DNA of 55,105 bases from Pirellulales bacterium. GTDB taxonomy: Bacteria; Planctomycetota; Planctomycetia; Pirellulales; Lacipirellulaceae. Both the position numbers and the translations under genes were made by a program. Shown one piece after another: positions 33,866 through 42,311 of the stretch. The notes under the pieces are model-generated. The model ran no database searches. It saw only the letters and a program-made list of their open reading frames with translations, and was not told the DNA's origin. Where the stretch lies: positions 1-55,105 of the forward strand of contig JAKVCB010000008.1 of NCBI GenBank assembly GCA_022448345.1, written 5' to 3'. Every line of letters starts with the position of its first letter. The first letter of the stretch is position 1.

Positions 33866-36394
33866 ATGACCAACCAACGGTTACGCTTGGCGACCACTTG
33901 TTGCCTGGTGGGGATTTTGGCCATGCTGGTCACCAGGCCAGGTTTTAGCCAGTTCAAATTGCCTGGAAACCTGGGCGGTGGATTTGGGGCGGGTGATGGT
34001 ACGGATACCAATCCGATTTCGGTGATGGCAGAGTTCACGGCTGCCGATGACGACCGGCCTGCGGTACTCATGATCACTGCAGACATTGCCACAGACTGGC
34101 ATCTCTATTCCATTACCCAGCCGTCAGGGGGCCCCCTAAAGACCGAAATTGACCTTGAGCCCTCCTCTTCCTACCAACTCCTGGGGCCATTTGTCGCCAA
34201 TCCTCATTACCATTCCTATATCGACGATGTTGCGTGGGTCGGTTTGGAGATTCAAGAACATACGGGCATCGTCACCTGGTATGCCCCGATCAAAATTGCC
34301 GAGGGAGTCGATGCCAAGCAGTTGCAGATCGAAGGCGTGCTTCACGGGCAGGTATGCAAAGAATCCTGTATTCCGATCCGTTTACCGTTTAATGCGACAC
34401 TCGGTTCTGGCGTTCCAATTGGCCCCTTAACGTATGATCAGGCGGGCAGTCCTGCCAAGCCAACTGCGGGTGTGGATGATGCATCAATCGATATGCAAAA
34501 TGCAGGGACATATCAGCCGCAGGATTCTTCGGTGGTGGTTGCAGGAGCCTTATCCGCCAAAGAAGTCGAGCCAGGGGGCTCGGTGACCTTGTCGCTAAGT
34601 TTGCGACCAGCAGCCCAATATCACGTATACGCCTGGGCAGATCGGGCCAGCGAGGTTGGTCCCAAGCCAACGCTGATTGCCTTTGAAACCACCTCCGGGC
34701 TGAGGGCAGAGCCACCTACGACCACGGCTCGCGAGATCCTCCAGGATCAATCGGATATTGGTTGGGGTTTGGCTCGGATTCATTCGGGTGAGGTGACCTG
34801 GACCATGCGCCTTGATGTTCCATCTACTGCAAAACCAGGGTCTCACCAGATTTCAGGGTTGATCGGTTTTCAGGCATGCGAGGGGGAAGCCGGAAGCGGG
34901 AGTTGTGAAGTTCCGACAGCCGCCCAATTCCAGGTCACCGTTGACGTTGGCAACAAGCGCAACGGATCCTCGATTCCGGTGCAGTTTACTTCTGCCAAGT
35001 ATTCTGCCGCTGAAAAACTGGCAAATCAACATTCAGAACCGGTTGCGGTCGGGAAGACTTATGACCTCAGGCAGATGAAGATTATGGAGCCCGAGGGGTC
35101 GATTCTGCACTACCTGATATTTGCTTTTGTGGGTGGTGTGGTACTCAATTTGATGCCATGTGTTTTGCCAGTCATCGGGTTGAAGGTGATGAGCTTTGTG
35201 GAGCAGTCTGGTCGCAGTCGGTCCCATGCACTGGTGCTGAACATCTGGTATTCGTTGGGAATCGTGACCGTCTTTCTGGTCCTCGCCGGCCTCGCGGTCA
35301 CGGCTGGTTTGACATGGGGAGGTCAATTCGGCAGCACCGCATTTAACGTCATGCTGGCCGGCCTGGTGTTTGCGATGGCGTTAAGTCTGCTAGGAGTATG
35401 GGAGATCCCAATTCCAGGATTCTTTGGGAGTGGCAGTACGCAGGAAATGGCTACGAAAGAAGGCCCGCTGGGTGCGTTCCTCAAGGGAGTGGTGACGACG
35501 ATTCTCGCGACTCCTTGCACGGGACCGTTTATGGCCTCGGCGATTGGTTGGGCTGTGCGACAAACACCTGGTACTACGCTACTGGTTTTTGGCAGTGTGG
35601 GTGTTGGAATGGCGAGTCCCTATTTGCTGATAGGTGCGTTTCCCCGCTTGATTGCTTTCCTGCCGAAACCGGGAAACTGGATGGTGACTTTCAAGCAGCT
35701 GATGGGGTTTATTCTCTTGGGAACAGTGGTCTTTTTACTCTCCTTTATTGACGAACAAGCAGTGGTTCCTACCCTGATATTGCTTCTCGGTATTGGGCTG
35801 GCATGTTGGGCCGTCGCAAAAACGCCACTCACTGCAGGCCTGAGGGACCGTTTAGAAGCATGGGGCACGGCTGCGGCGATTGTTTTGCTGGCCGGTCTGA
35901 TCGGTTTTGGAAACCTGGTTTCGGTGTTGACGAATGTGGTGGAGTTGGGAGGGGGGGCGGAATCGGTCGAAGTGGAACCATGGCCACCGTTCAGTCTAAC
36001 CGAACTTCAGCAGGCCGCGGTGATCGATGGCCGCACCGTGCTGGTCGATTTTTCGGCAGAATGGTGTATGAATTGCAAAGTGTTGGAAGATACCGTGTTG
36101 CATACCGAGCCGGTGATGAGTGCCATCAAGAAGGCCGGTGTGGTGACGCTCTACGGCGATTTCACTAAACAACCAACTGAACTTGCAGAGACGATCAAGG
36201 CACTCGGCAGCGATGGTGTGCCGGTCATCGCAATTTTTCCGGGTGGTGATCCCTATCATCCGATTGTATTTCGCGATGGCTATACGGTCGGCGGAATCGT
36301 GGATGCAATTCGTGATGCGGTTGCCAGATCTTCCTCGGCTAGCGGGCTTCCCGCCGCGCAGGTTAGTGCGACAACATTTCCTGCTCTGGATTGA
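33866..36394 (+). CDS. DsbD/ScsB-type thiol:disulfide interchange protein with two N-terminal domains
   Basis: An 842-residue membrane protein that carries electrons from cytoplasmic thioredoxin to envelope thiol proteins. Layout: signal peptide (1-29); a first DsbD-alpha-like domain (about 48-180) with CKESC; a second related beta-domain (about 220-365) with a Cys pair in CEGEAGSGSC; about eight transmembrane helices (about 411-690) with the redox cysteines of LMPCVLPVIG and ATPCTGPFM; and a C-terminal thioredoxin domain (about 715-830) with WCMNC. All expected cysteines of the relay are present. Two alpha-like domains instead of one is the unusual part, as in ScsB-type proteins. The ATG at 33866 opens the signal peptide; AAAGGG lies about 12 nt upstream. 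It stands alone, convergent with purM. Confidence 0.88.
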   Translation: MTNQRLRLATTCCLVGILAMLVTRPGFSQFKLPGNLGGGFGAGDGTDTNPISVMAEFTAADDDRPAVLMITADIATDWHLYSITQPSGGPLKTEIDLEPSSSYQLLGPFVANPHYHSYIDDVAWVGLEIQEHTGIVTWYAPIKIAEGVDAKQLQIEGVLHGQVCKESCIPIRLPFNATLGSGVPIGPLTYDQAGSPAKPTAGVDDASIDMQNAGTYQPQDSSVVVAGALSAKEVEPGGSVTLSLSLRPAAQYHVYAWADRASEVGPKPTLIAFETTSGLRAEPPTTTAREILQDQSDIGWGLARIHSGEVTWTMRLDVPSTAKPGSHQISGLIGFQACEGEAGSGSCEVPTAAQFQVTVDVGNKRNGSSIPVQFTSAKYSAAEKLANQHSEPVAVGKTYDLRQMKIMEPEGSILHYLIFAFVGGVVLNLMPCVLPVIGLKVMSFVEQSGRSRSHALVLNIWYSLGIVTVFLVLAGLAVTAGLTWGGQFGSTAFNVMLAGLVFAMALSLLGVWEIPIPGFFGSGSTQEMATKEGPLGAFLKGVVTTILATPCTGPFMASAIGWAVRQTPGTTLLVFGSVGVGMASPYLLIGAFPRLIAFLPKPGNWMVTFKQLMGFILLGTVVFLLSFIDEQAVVPTLILLLGIGLACWAVAKTPLTAGLRDRLEAWGTAAAIVLLAGLIGFGNLVSVLTNVVELGGGAESVEVEPWPPFSLTELQQAAVIDGRTVLVDFSAEWCMNCKVLEDTVLHTEPVMSAIKKAGVVTLYGDFTKQPTELAETIKALGSDGVPVIAIFPGGDPYHPIVFRDGYTVGGIVDAIRDAVARSSSASGLPAAQVSATTFPALD

Positions 36395-36434
36395 CCAGGC
36401 TACGTGGGCCGTTGGTTGCGTTGCCAGTTCGTTG

Positions 36435-37496
36435 CTAGGCCCAGCCTGACGTGCCGGTGCCTTCGACGACCGATCCCAGAATCCAATTTTTATGGCCGGA
36501 ATTGGTGAGCTGTTGTTGAATACTTTCTGCAAAGTAGGGGCTTACCACCAAGACCAGCCCGATCCCCATATTAAAGACCCGTTCCATTTCTTGCTGGTCG
36601 ATATTGCCAATTTCTTGCAACCAATCGAACAAGGGAGGGATGTCCCAGCTGCCGGCTTGAATTTGTGCATCGACACGCGGGTTGAGCGAGCGGGCAAGAT
36701 TTTCGTGAAGTCCTCCGCCGGTGATATGGGCAATTCCGTGGACCACACCTTTGACCTTGTAGTGGTTCAGTACGCTGCGGACAGCTTGCACGTAAATAGT
36801 GGTTGGCTCAAGAAGTAACTCACCGACGGTTGCCTGGCAGGACTCAACCCAATGGTCCATTTGCAGGCCTGCTAATTCGAAGACAGCTTTTCTCACCAGG
36901 CTGTAGCCATTCGAGTGAAGGCCACTGGAAGCTAAACCGATGATGGTATCTCCAGCGGTGACGGCAGAACCGTCCAGGATTTTTTCCCGCTCTACCACTC
37001 CGACACAAAAACCGGCCAGGTCATAATCATCGACCTGATATAAATCAGGCATGATTGCCGTTTCTCCTCCTACAAGGGCCATATGGCCCTGTAGACACCC
37101 GGTGGTAATGCCTTCGACGATCTCTTTGAGTCGCGGCGGATCGTCTTTCGACATGGCCACGTAGTCGAGGAAAAACAAAGGTTCCGCCCCGGTGCAGAGG
37201 GCGTCGTTAACGCACATTGCGACCAGATCGATGCCGATGGTGTTGTGGATACCAGCCTTCTGGGCGACTTTGAGCTTTGTGCCAACTCCATCAGTTGCCG
37301 AGACAAGGACCGGGTTCACATAGTTGCGCGAGAAGAGTTGGCCGGAAAAATCGAGTTGGAAAAGGCCAGCGAATCCTCCTTCTGAGGGCAGAACCCGGGG
37401 TGAATGGGTCCGCTTCAGCAGGGAGGGTAGCTGGGCCATCGCCTTGCCGTACAGTTCAAGGTCAACTCCCGAATCTTTATAAGTTGTTTTAGTCAT
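36435..37496 (-). CDS. purM: Phosphoribosylformylglycinamidine cyclo-ligase (AIR synthetase)
   Basis: A 353-residue cytoplasmic enzyme that closes the imidazole ring of purines using ATP. Seen: the N-terminal YKDSGVDLE, the ATP/Mg segment SATDGVGTKLK, IGIDLVAMCVND, the VGGETAIMP block and ASSGLHSNGYSL, all in the family order. Length is typical. It follows the DsbD-like gene tail to tail (40 nt between stops) and is divergent from glgX. No clear ribosome-binding site lies before the ATG. Confidence 0.95.
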   Translation of the reverse strand: MTKTTYKDSGVDLELYGKAMAQLPSLLKRTHSPRVLPSEGGFAGLFQLDFSGQLFSRNYVNPVLVSATDGVGTKLKVAQKAGIHNTIGIDLVAMCVNDALCTGAEPLFFLDYVAMSKDDPPRLKEIVEGITTGCLQGHMALVGGETAIMPDLYQVDDYDLAGFCVGVVEREKILDGSAVTAGDTIIGLASSGLHSNGYSLVRKAVFELAGLQMDHWVESCQATVGELLLEPTTIYVQAVRSVLNHYKVKGVVHGIAHITGGGLHENLARSLNPRVDAQIQAGSWDIPPLFDWLQEIGNIDQQEMERVFNMGIGLVLVVSPYFAESIQQQLTNSGHKNWILGSVVEGTGTSGWA

Positions 37497-37845
37497 TAGA
37501 GATAGGAGGGGAAGGGGGATTCAAGCTGAGCCCTCGATTCTACGAGCGGCATGCCCTGACTGGCAAGTGGTAGGTAGGCAGTTGGTGACTTGATTCGATT
37601 TGGTTCACTCTGCCGCCGGTGCGTCCTCTAAGGGGGGAAGGGTTCGGGGCGAGGATTCTGAGGATGCTGACCGCCCAAGGTCTAAGGTACGATACCTTCT
37701 TGAGTAAAGTGTTTCCTTGCGAGATGTCGAAGGTAAAAGGACGTCTTTAGCCATTGTGACCGCTTCGCAGAATCGGCACGTTCGCTATTGCTTCCCGAGA
37801 TGGTCGGGTCCTCACCTGATTGTCATTTTGTACCCGACCCTCCCA
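37497..37845. other. Divergent intergenic region purM-glgX
   Basis: About 350 nt that must hold the start signals of both genes. It contains the inverted repeat at 37684-37698. A reading frame in phase with glgX is open from a TTG at 37717, but the sequence before 37846 does not look conserved. No convincing -35/-10 pair was identified. Confidence 0.5.
37684..37698. promoter_or_regulatory. 15-bp inverted repeat upstream of glgX, candidate operator
   Basis: AAGGTA (37684-37689) and TACCTT (37693-37698) are exact inverted copies around a 3-nt centre. It lies about 150 nt before the glgX start and about 190 nt before purM, in a divergent promoter region, a usual place for an operator. No regulator gene is adjacent. 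Confidence 0.4.
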
Positions 37846-39966
37846 ATGGCTCCGATGCTCACACAAACAACCAATTTCCTGACCCGTCAAGCGAGCGTGG
37901 TCATGCCCAAAGCCATTCCACCGATGCAGTTCAACTACCCGATTCCCTACGGGGCAATCGTCCGCGAGGACGGTGTGCAGTTTGTTGTTTTCAGCAAGTC
38001 GGCAACCGCCATGCGGGTGCTCTTGTATCGTCGCGTCAGCGACCGTGAACCAACTCGCCTGATTGAGTTCAATCCTGCAACGGATCGATGGGGTGATGTT
38101 TGGAGCGTATTTGTTCCCGGGCTCCGTGCGGGACAACTGTATCACTTGCAGGCCGACGGTCCATACGATCCCGCGTCAGGTCACCGTTTTAATTTGCAAG
38201 CGAGGCTGATAGATCCTTATGCCAAGGCGCTGGCTGGTCGGTTTCAATCATCGGACGACGGTGTTGTACGTCCACCGAAGTGTGTGGTTGTAGAGGATGC
38301 ATTCGACTGGAAGGGAGATCGGCATCTACGACGCCCTTTCTCCGAGACCATCATCTACGAAATGCATGTTCGTGGTTTCACGCGGAGCAGCACCAGCGGT
38401 GTTCAACACCCGGGAACTTATCTTGGCGTGATCGAGAAAATTCCTTATCTCAAATCGTTAGGGGTGACTGCCGTTGAATTAATGCCGGTCCATGAATTTC
38501 CGATGATGGAGTCGGACGGGTCAAGGTCGGATCGCCCCAATTATTGGGGGTATGACCCGATTGCATTCTTTGCACCACACCGCGGATACATGCACGGCAA
38601 CAAGCCGGGCAATCAAGTTTACCAGTTCAAAGAGATGGTGCGGGCTTTGCACGCCGCAGGTATCGAGGTCATTCTCGATGTTGTTTTCAATCACACCGCC
38701 GAAGGAAATGATCGGGGCCCGACATTGTCCTTCAAAGGTTTGGAAAACAGTGTCTATTACATGCTCAATGACGATGGAACCTACAAAAACTTTTCCGGTT
38801 GCGGCAATACGGTCAATGGGAATCATCCTACGGTCCGCGAAATGATTTTCCATTGCTTGCGACATTGGGTTTACAACTACCACGTCGATGGATTTCGTTT
38901 TGATTTGGCGTCGATTTTGAGCCGCAATCGGGATGGTGAATTAGTCCCGAATCCCCCGATGGTAGAGATCATTGCCGAGGATCCTATGCTCGCTGACACA
39001 AAGATTATCGCCGAGGCTTGGGATGCCGCCGGGGCGTTTCAGGTTGGCTGCTTTGCGACCTCCCGCTGGGCCGAGTGGAATGGATTGTACCGAGACGATA
39101 TTCGCCGCTACTGGCGGGGCGACGCTGAAATGACTGGAAAGATAGCAACACGTTTGTCCGGTTCCAGTGATCTCTATCAACCCAGTGGTCGGCAGCCATA
39201 CCATAGTATTAACTTCGTCACTTCGCACGACGGCTATACGCTGAATGATCTGGTTAGTTACGAACAGAAGCATAACCAGGAGAACGGCGAGGAAAATCAC
39301 GACGGAGACAACAATAATTACAGTTCGAATTACGGTGTCGAAGGCCCCACCAGGCGTCGCTCCATCACGAAGTTGCGAATCCGGCAGGCCAAAAATTTTG
39401 CGGCCTCGCTATTACTCAGCCAGGGAGTCCCTATGATTCTCTCCGGTGATGAAGTGCTAAGAACCCAGCGAGGCAATAACAATGCCTACTGCCAGGACAA
39501 TGCCACCACCTGGTTCGATTGGCGATTGTTGGAGCGAAATGCGGAACTGCTCCGTTTCTTCAAGGGCCTGGTGACCTTCCGGCTCCACCAGCCGAACGTC
39601 CGCCGCGCGTCATTCCTGACCGGTACCGCCAGCGGTCCACACGGTTTACCCGATGTGAGCTGGTATGGTGCTGCCGGGGAGCCAGTTGACTGGCAAGCGA
39701 CCTACCACAGCCTTGTCTGCCTTTTTGGCACCAGTGGGATTGATGACCCGGCCGCCAGGGAGGTGATGATATTGATGCATGCTGGACAAAGTCCCCAGGC
39801 GTTTAACATTCCCTCACCAGCGGGCCAGCTCCGCTGGCGATTGCTACTCGATACGGAGGCTCAGTCCCCTAACGATATCTATCCGGAAGCCGATGGGCCG
39901 CTGCTCAAAACGGGTAGTGTAGTGACGCTCGACCATCACGCGATGCGTTGTTTTGTGGCGGAATGA
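37846..39966 (+). CDS. glgX: Glycogen debranching enzyme / isoamylase-type GH13
   Basis: A 706-residue cytoplasmic glycoside hydrolase that cleaves alpha-1,6 branch links of glycogen. An N-terminal CBM48 domain (about residues 20-130; YPIPYGAIVREDGVQFVVFS) precedes the GH13 barrel. Catalytic residues are visible: nucleophile Asp in DGFRFDLAS (near 352), acid Glu in IIAEAWD (near 389), and stabilising Asp in TSHDGYTL (near 461). The phrases HVRGFTR, VVFNHTAEGN and DNATTWFDW are typical of GlgX/TreX. It shortens glycogen left by phosphorylase; no other glycogen gene is in the window. ATG at 37846 is used; 37855 and 37903 are alternatives. Confidence 0.92.
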   Translation: MAPMLTQTTNFLTRQASVVMPKAIPPMQFNYPIPYGAIVREDGVQFVVFSKSATAMRVLLYRRVSDREPTRLIEFNPATDRWGDVWSVFVPGLRAGQLYHLQADGPYDPASGHRFNLQARLIDPYAKALAGRFQSSDDGVVRPPKCVVVEDAFDWKGDRHLRRPFSETIIYEMHVRGFTRSSTSGVQHPGTYLGVIEKIPYLKSLGVTAVELMPVHEFPMMESDGSRSDRPNYWGYDPIAFFAPHRGYMHGNKPGNQVYQFKEMVRALHAAGIEVILDVVFNHTAEGNDRGPTLSFKGLENSVYYMLNDDGTYKNFSGCGNTVNGNHPTVREMIFHCLRHWVYNYHVDGFRFDLASILSRNRDGELVPNPPMVEIIAEDPMLADTKIIAEAWDAAGAFQVGCFATSRWAEWNGLYRDDIRRYWRGDAEMTGKIATRLSGSSDLYQPSGRQPYHSINFVTSHDGYTLNDLVSYEQKHNQENGEENHDGDNNNYSSNYGVEGPTRRRSITKLRIRQAKNFAASLLLSQGVPMILSGDEVLRTQRGNNNAYCQDNATTWFDWRLLERNAELLRFFKGLVTFRLHQPNVRRASFLTGTASGPHGLPDVSWYGAAGEPVDWQATYHSLVCLFGTSGIDDPAAREVMILMHAGQSPQAFNIPSPAGQLRWRLLLDTEAQSPNDIYPEADGPLLKTGSVVTLDHHAMRCFVAE

Positions 39967-40012
39967 CCGATGGGTGGAAATCTTTGGTTGATTTAAGCTG
40001 ATTCCCAGGTGG

Positions 40013-40041
40013 TTTTCCTGTAGCGACTCCTGTCGTAGAAT
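40013..40041 (+). promoter_or_regulatory. Possible promoter for cobL
   Basis: TAGAAT at 40036-40041 resembles a -10 box, with TTTTCC at 40013-40018 at a 17-nt spacing as a poor -35. Transcription would start near 40048, about 18 nt before the ATG. No cobalamin riboswitch could fit in so short a leader. Confidence 0.3.
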
Positions 40042-40065
40042 CAGCGGCAAGGCGACGGTGCAAAC

Positions 40066-41304
40066 ATGCTTCCCAAAATCCATATCATCGGTATTGGCGA
40101 CGACGGGCTCGATGCGGTTTCTGCGTCGGTTCGAGAGTTGATCGAACGCGCTGAACTACTCTTGGGGACCGAGCGGGTACTGGACCTGTTGCCCGACTTG
40201 CCTTCTGACCGCAAGGTAATCGGTGGCGATCTCGACGACCTGCTGAAGCAAATTGAGGTGGCTGGCCAGCGCCGTACTGTGCTGGTGGTTTATGGCGATC
40301 CGATGTTCTACGGGTTGGCACGCTACATTTGCGAAACCCTTGGAAAGGAACGATTCGAAGTTGTTCCCCACGTAAGCAGTATGCAGTTGGCTTTCGCCCG
40401 CGTCATGGAAAGCTGGGAAGAGGCCTACCTCACCAATCTTGCCAACCATCCACTGGATGCGGTGTTGGAGAAAATTCGCACCTCTCAGCGGGTTGGGTTA
40501 TTCACGACCGATTTGCATGGCCCACCGGAAATTGCCAAAGCGCTACTGGAACGGCACATCGACTACTTTACCGCCTATGTTTGTGAAAATCTTGGGTCAC
40601 GTGACGAACGGGTAACTCGGGGTACGTTGGCCGAGATGACCAACATGCGGTTCGATTCTCTCAATGTGATGGTACTGATTCGTCAGCCCGATGCGCCTGA
40701 TCGCCCACGCGAAGCAATCGGCCAAAGACTTTTTGGAAATCCTGATGAAGCATTCCTTCAGTCACAGCCCAAGCAGGGGTTGCTGACACCGGCCGAAGTG
40801 AGGTCTCTGGCGCTGGCTCTGCTTGATATTGCACCCTCAAGTATTATTTGGGATGTGGGAGCCGGAAGTGGTTCGGTCAGCATCGAGGCAGCCCAGTTGG
40901 CGAGTGAAGGCACTGTCTATGCCATTGAAATGGATGCCCAGGATTATGGTCTGATTATTGAAAATGCTGCCCGTTTTAAGGTGGCCAACGTGGTTCCCGT
41001 ACTAGGCAAGGCTCCCGAGGCCTGGGAAAAAATCTCAGATCCCGATGCCGTGTTTGTCGCAGGTAGCGGTCGCGAAGTAACACGTATTTCGGCCGCTGCC
41101 TATCAACGATTACGTGCCGGGGGACGTCTCGTGGTGAGTCTTGTTTCGATCGACAATCTGGCAGAGCTGCGACGGGCGATGGGAGAACATACTTCCGATG
41201 TGAAGGTGTGGATGGTGAACGTTGCCCGGGGAACCGATCAGCTGGAAAGATTGACCTTCGAGTCGCTCAATCCAAATTTCTTGTTGGCGATGACCAAAGT
41301 GTAA
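40066..41304 (+). CDS. cobL: Precorrin-6Y C5,15-methyltransferase (decarboxylating), CbiE-CbiT fusion
   Basis: A 412-residue bifunctional enzyme of corrin synthesis. It methylates C5 and C15 of precorrin-6B and removes the acetate carboxyl at C12, using S-adenosylmethionine. The CbiE half (about 1-205) shows IIGIGDDGLDAV and VVYGDPMFYGLARYI. The CbiT half (about 235-412) has the Rossmann SAM motif IWDVGAGSGSVSIE near 264-277. The fusion order matches CobL. It is the only cobalamin gene in the window, so the rest of the pathway, if present, is elsewhere. ATG at 40066. Confidence 0.9.
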   Translation: MLPKIHIIGIGDDGLDAVSASVRELIERAELLLGTERVLDLLPDLPSDRKVIGGDLDDLLKQIEVAGQRRTVLVVYGDPMFYGLARYICETLGKERFEVVPHVSSMQLAFARVMESWEEAYLTNLANHPLDAVLEKIRTSQRVGLFTTDLHGPPEIAKALLERHIDYFTAYVCENLGSRDERVTRGTLAEMTNMRFDSLNVMVLIRQPDAPDRPREAIGQRLFGNPDEAFLQSQPKQGLLTPAEVRSLALALLDIAPSSIIWDVGAGSGSVSIEAAQLASEGTVYAIEMDAQDYGLIIENAARFKVANVVPVLGKAPEAWEKISDPDAVFVAGSGREVTRISAAAYQRLRAGGRLVVSLVSIDNLAELRRAMGEHTSDVKVWMVNVARGTDQLERLTFESLNPNFLLAMTKV

Positions 41305-41463
41305 ATAGCCATCTTGGTTTCTGAAACCGTGGTAACACGCATCGGTTCTGTGAGGCCCTTGATGGGAGGCAACTCGCGAATACGCCAGCGGGCGGTTGCG
41401 ACAATGCGAGTTGGCGAGAAAGTCTGTCATACGTAATTCGTGTTTTATCTTTGGGTGAATGCG

Positions 41464-42045
41464 ATGATGGGACAGTTCCAGGAGAACCCGTTTGCTGCCC
41501 CGGAGGTTGCCGAGGCTTTGGTCGACCCTGCGATCGAAGACCTGGCGCAGGCTGAGGAGATTCGCCGCCAACACATCAGGCGCGAGGCCAGTATTCGCGG
41601 CATCGGCAGCTTGTTTTACTTGAGTGTTCTCGGTTGGGTTCTGATCGCAATCTTTAGCATATGGTCCGGTTTTCAGCTCCCGAAGGGTGGTCAGCCAGTC
41701 CTTCTAAGGCTCGAAAATTTTGGCGTGACGGGGTTGATCGTTTTGTTTGCCATCGTTCAGGGATGGGTTGGTCACGGGTTGCGCACCCTTAATGGTTCGG
41801 TCCGTCTGTGGGCAGTTGCCCTCAGTGTGTTGGGATTGTTCAACATTCCAATCGGCACTGTGATCAGCATTTATTTCATCTATATATTAGTCAGTGCGAA
41901 AGGCCGATTTGTGATGACACCTGAATACGCGGCAATTCGCGCTGCCACACCGCACATTCGTTACAAAACGCCAATTTGGCTCTGGGGTGTGCTGGGGCTG
42001 TTGGTTTTGTTGTTATTACTGCTGGTGGTAAACGTATTTTTGTAG
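41464..42045 (+). CDS. Small four-helix membrane protein of unknown function
   Basis: A 193-residue protein that starts with MGQFQENPFAAP, an NPFAAP-type beginning I know from planctomycete membrane hypotheticals. Residues about 20-45 are charged and helical (AIEDLAQAEEIRRQHIRREA). Four to five hydrophobic segments follow, near 50-72, 88-108, 116-148 and 172-193, the last ending at the C-terminus. No catalytic motif is visible. Paired ATGs at 41464 and 41467 are possible starts; a GTG at 41440 is in frame but less likely. It follows cobL by 160 nt and may or may not share its transcript. Confidence 0.6.
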   Translation: MMGQFQENPFAAPEVAEALVDPAIEDLAQAEEIRRQHIRREASIRGIGSLFYLSVLGWVLIAIFSIWSGFQLPKGGQPVLLRLENFGVTGLIVLFAIVQGWVGHGLRTLNGSVRLWAVALSVLGLFNIPIGTVISIYFIYILVSAKGRFVMTPEYAAIRAATPHIRYKTPIWLWGVLGLLVLLLLLLVVNVFL

Positions 42046-42157
42046 GGTCGTAACCGCTGGGATCTCAAGGCTTGCTCCGCCTGTAGAACTCGCCCTGCAG
42101 GCCACCATGTTGACTTATGGATTAAAGGTGTTGAGGCGCAGTCACTTCCCTGGCACG

Positions 42158-42216
42158 GGAGGTTACCTCCATTTGACGCATTGTCCTGCTGGTGACAAAG
42201 CCTGCTGATGACAAAG
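42158..42216. repeat. Inverted repeat and 16-bp tandem repeat in an intergenic space
   Basis: GGAGGT and ACCTCC (42158-42163, 42165-42170) form a palindrome with a one-base centre. Fifteen bases later CCTGCTGGTGACAAAG (42185-42200) is repeated directly with one change (42201-42216, GATG for GGTG). Both lie in the 266-nt gap between the stops of two convergent genes, the small membrane protein and argJ. The palindrome could act in transcription termination. Confidence 0.6.
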
Positions 42217-42311
42217 TTGGTGTAGCAAGCTTCCTTGCAATCATACCTGGCCAACGAACGACCTCTCGAAATCCAGATCGATTTCAGCAGGGATGCTGTA
42301 GAAAAATCCGG

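Noticed and set aside
39967-40065. Cobalamin riboswitch before cobL
   Set aside because: The gap is only 99 nt and no B12-box-like sequence is present.
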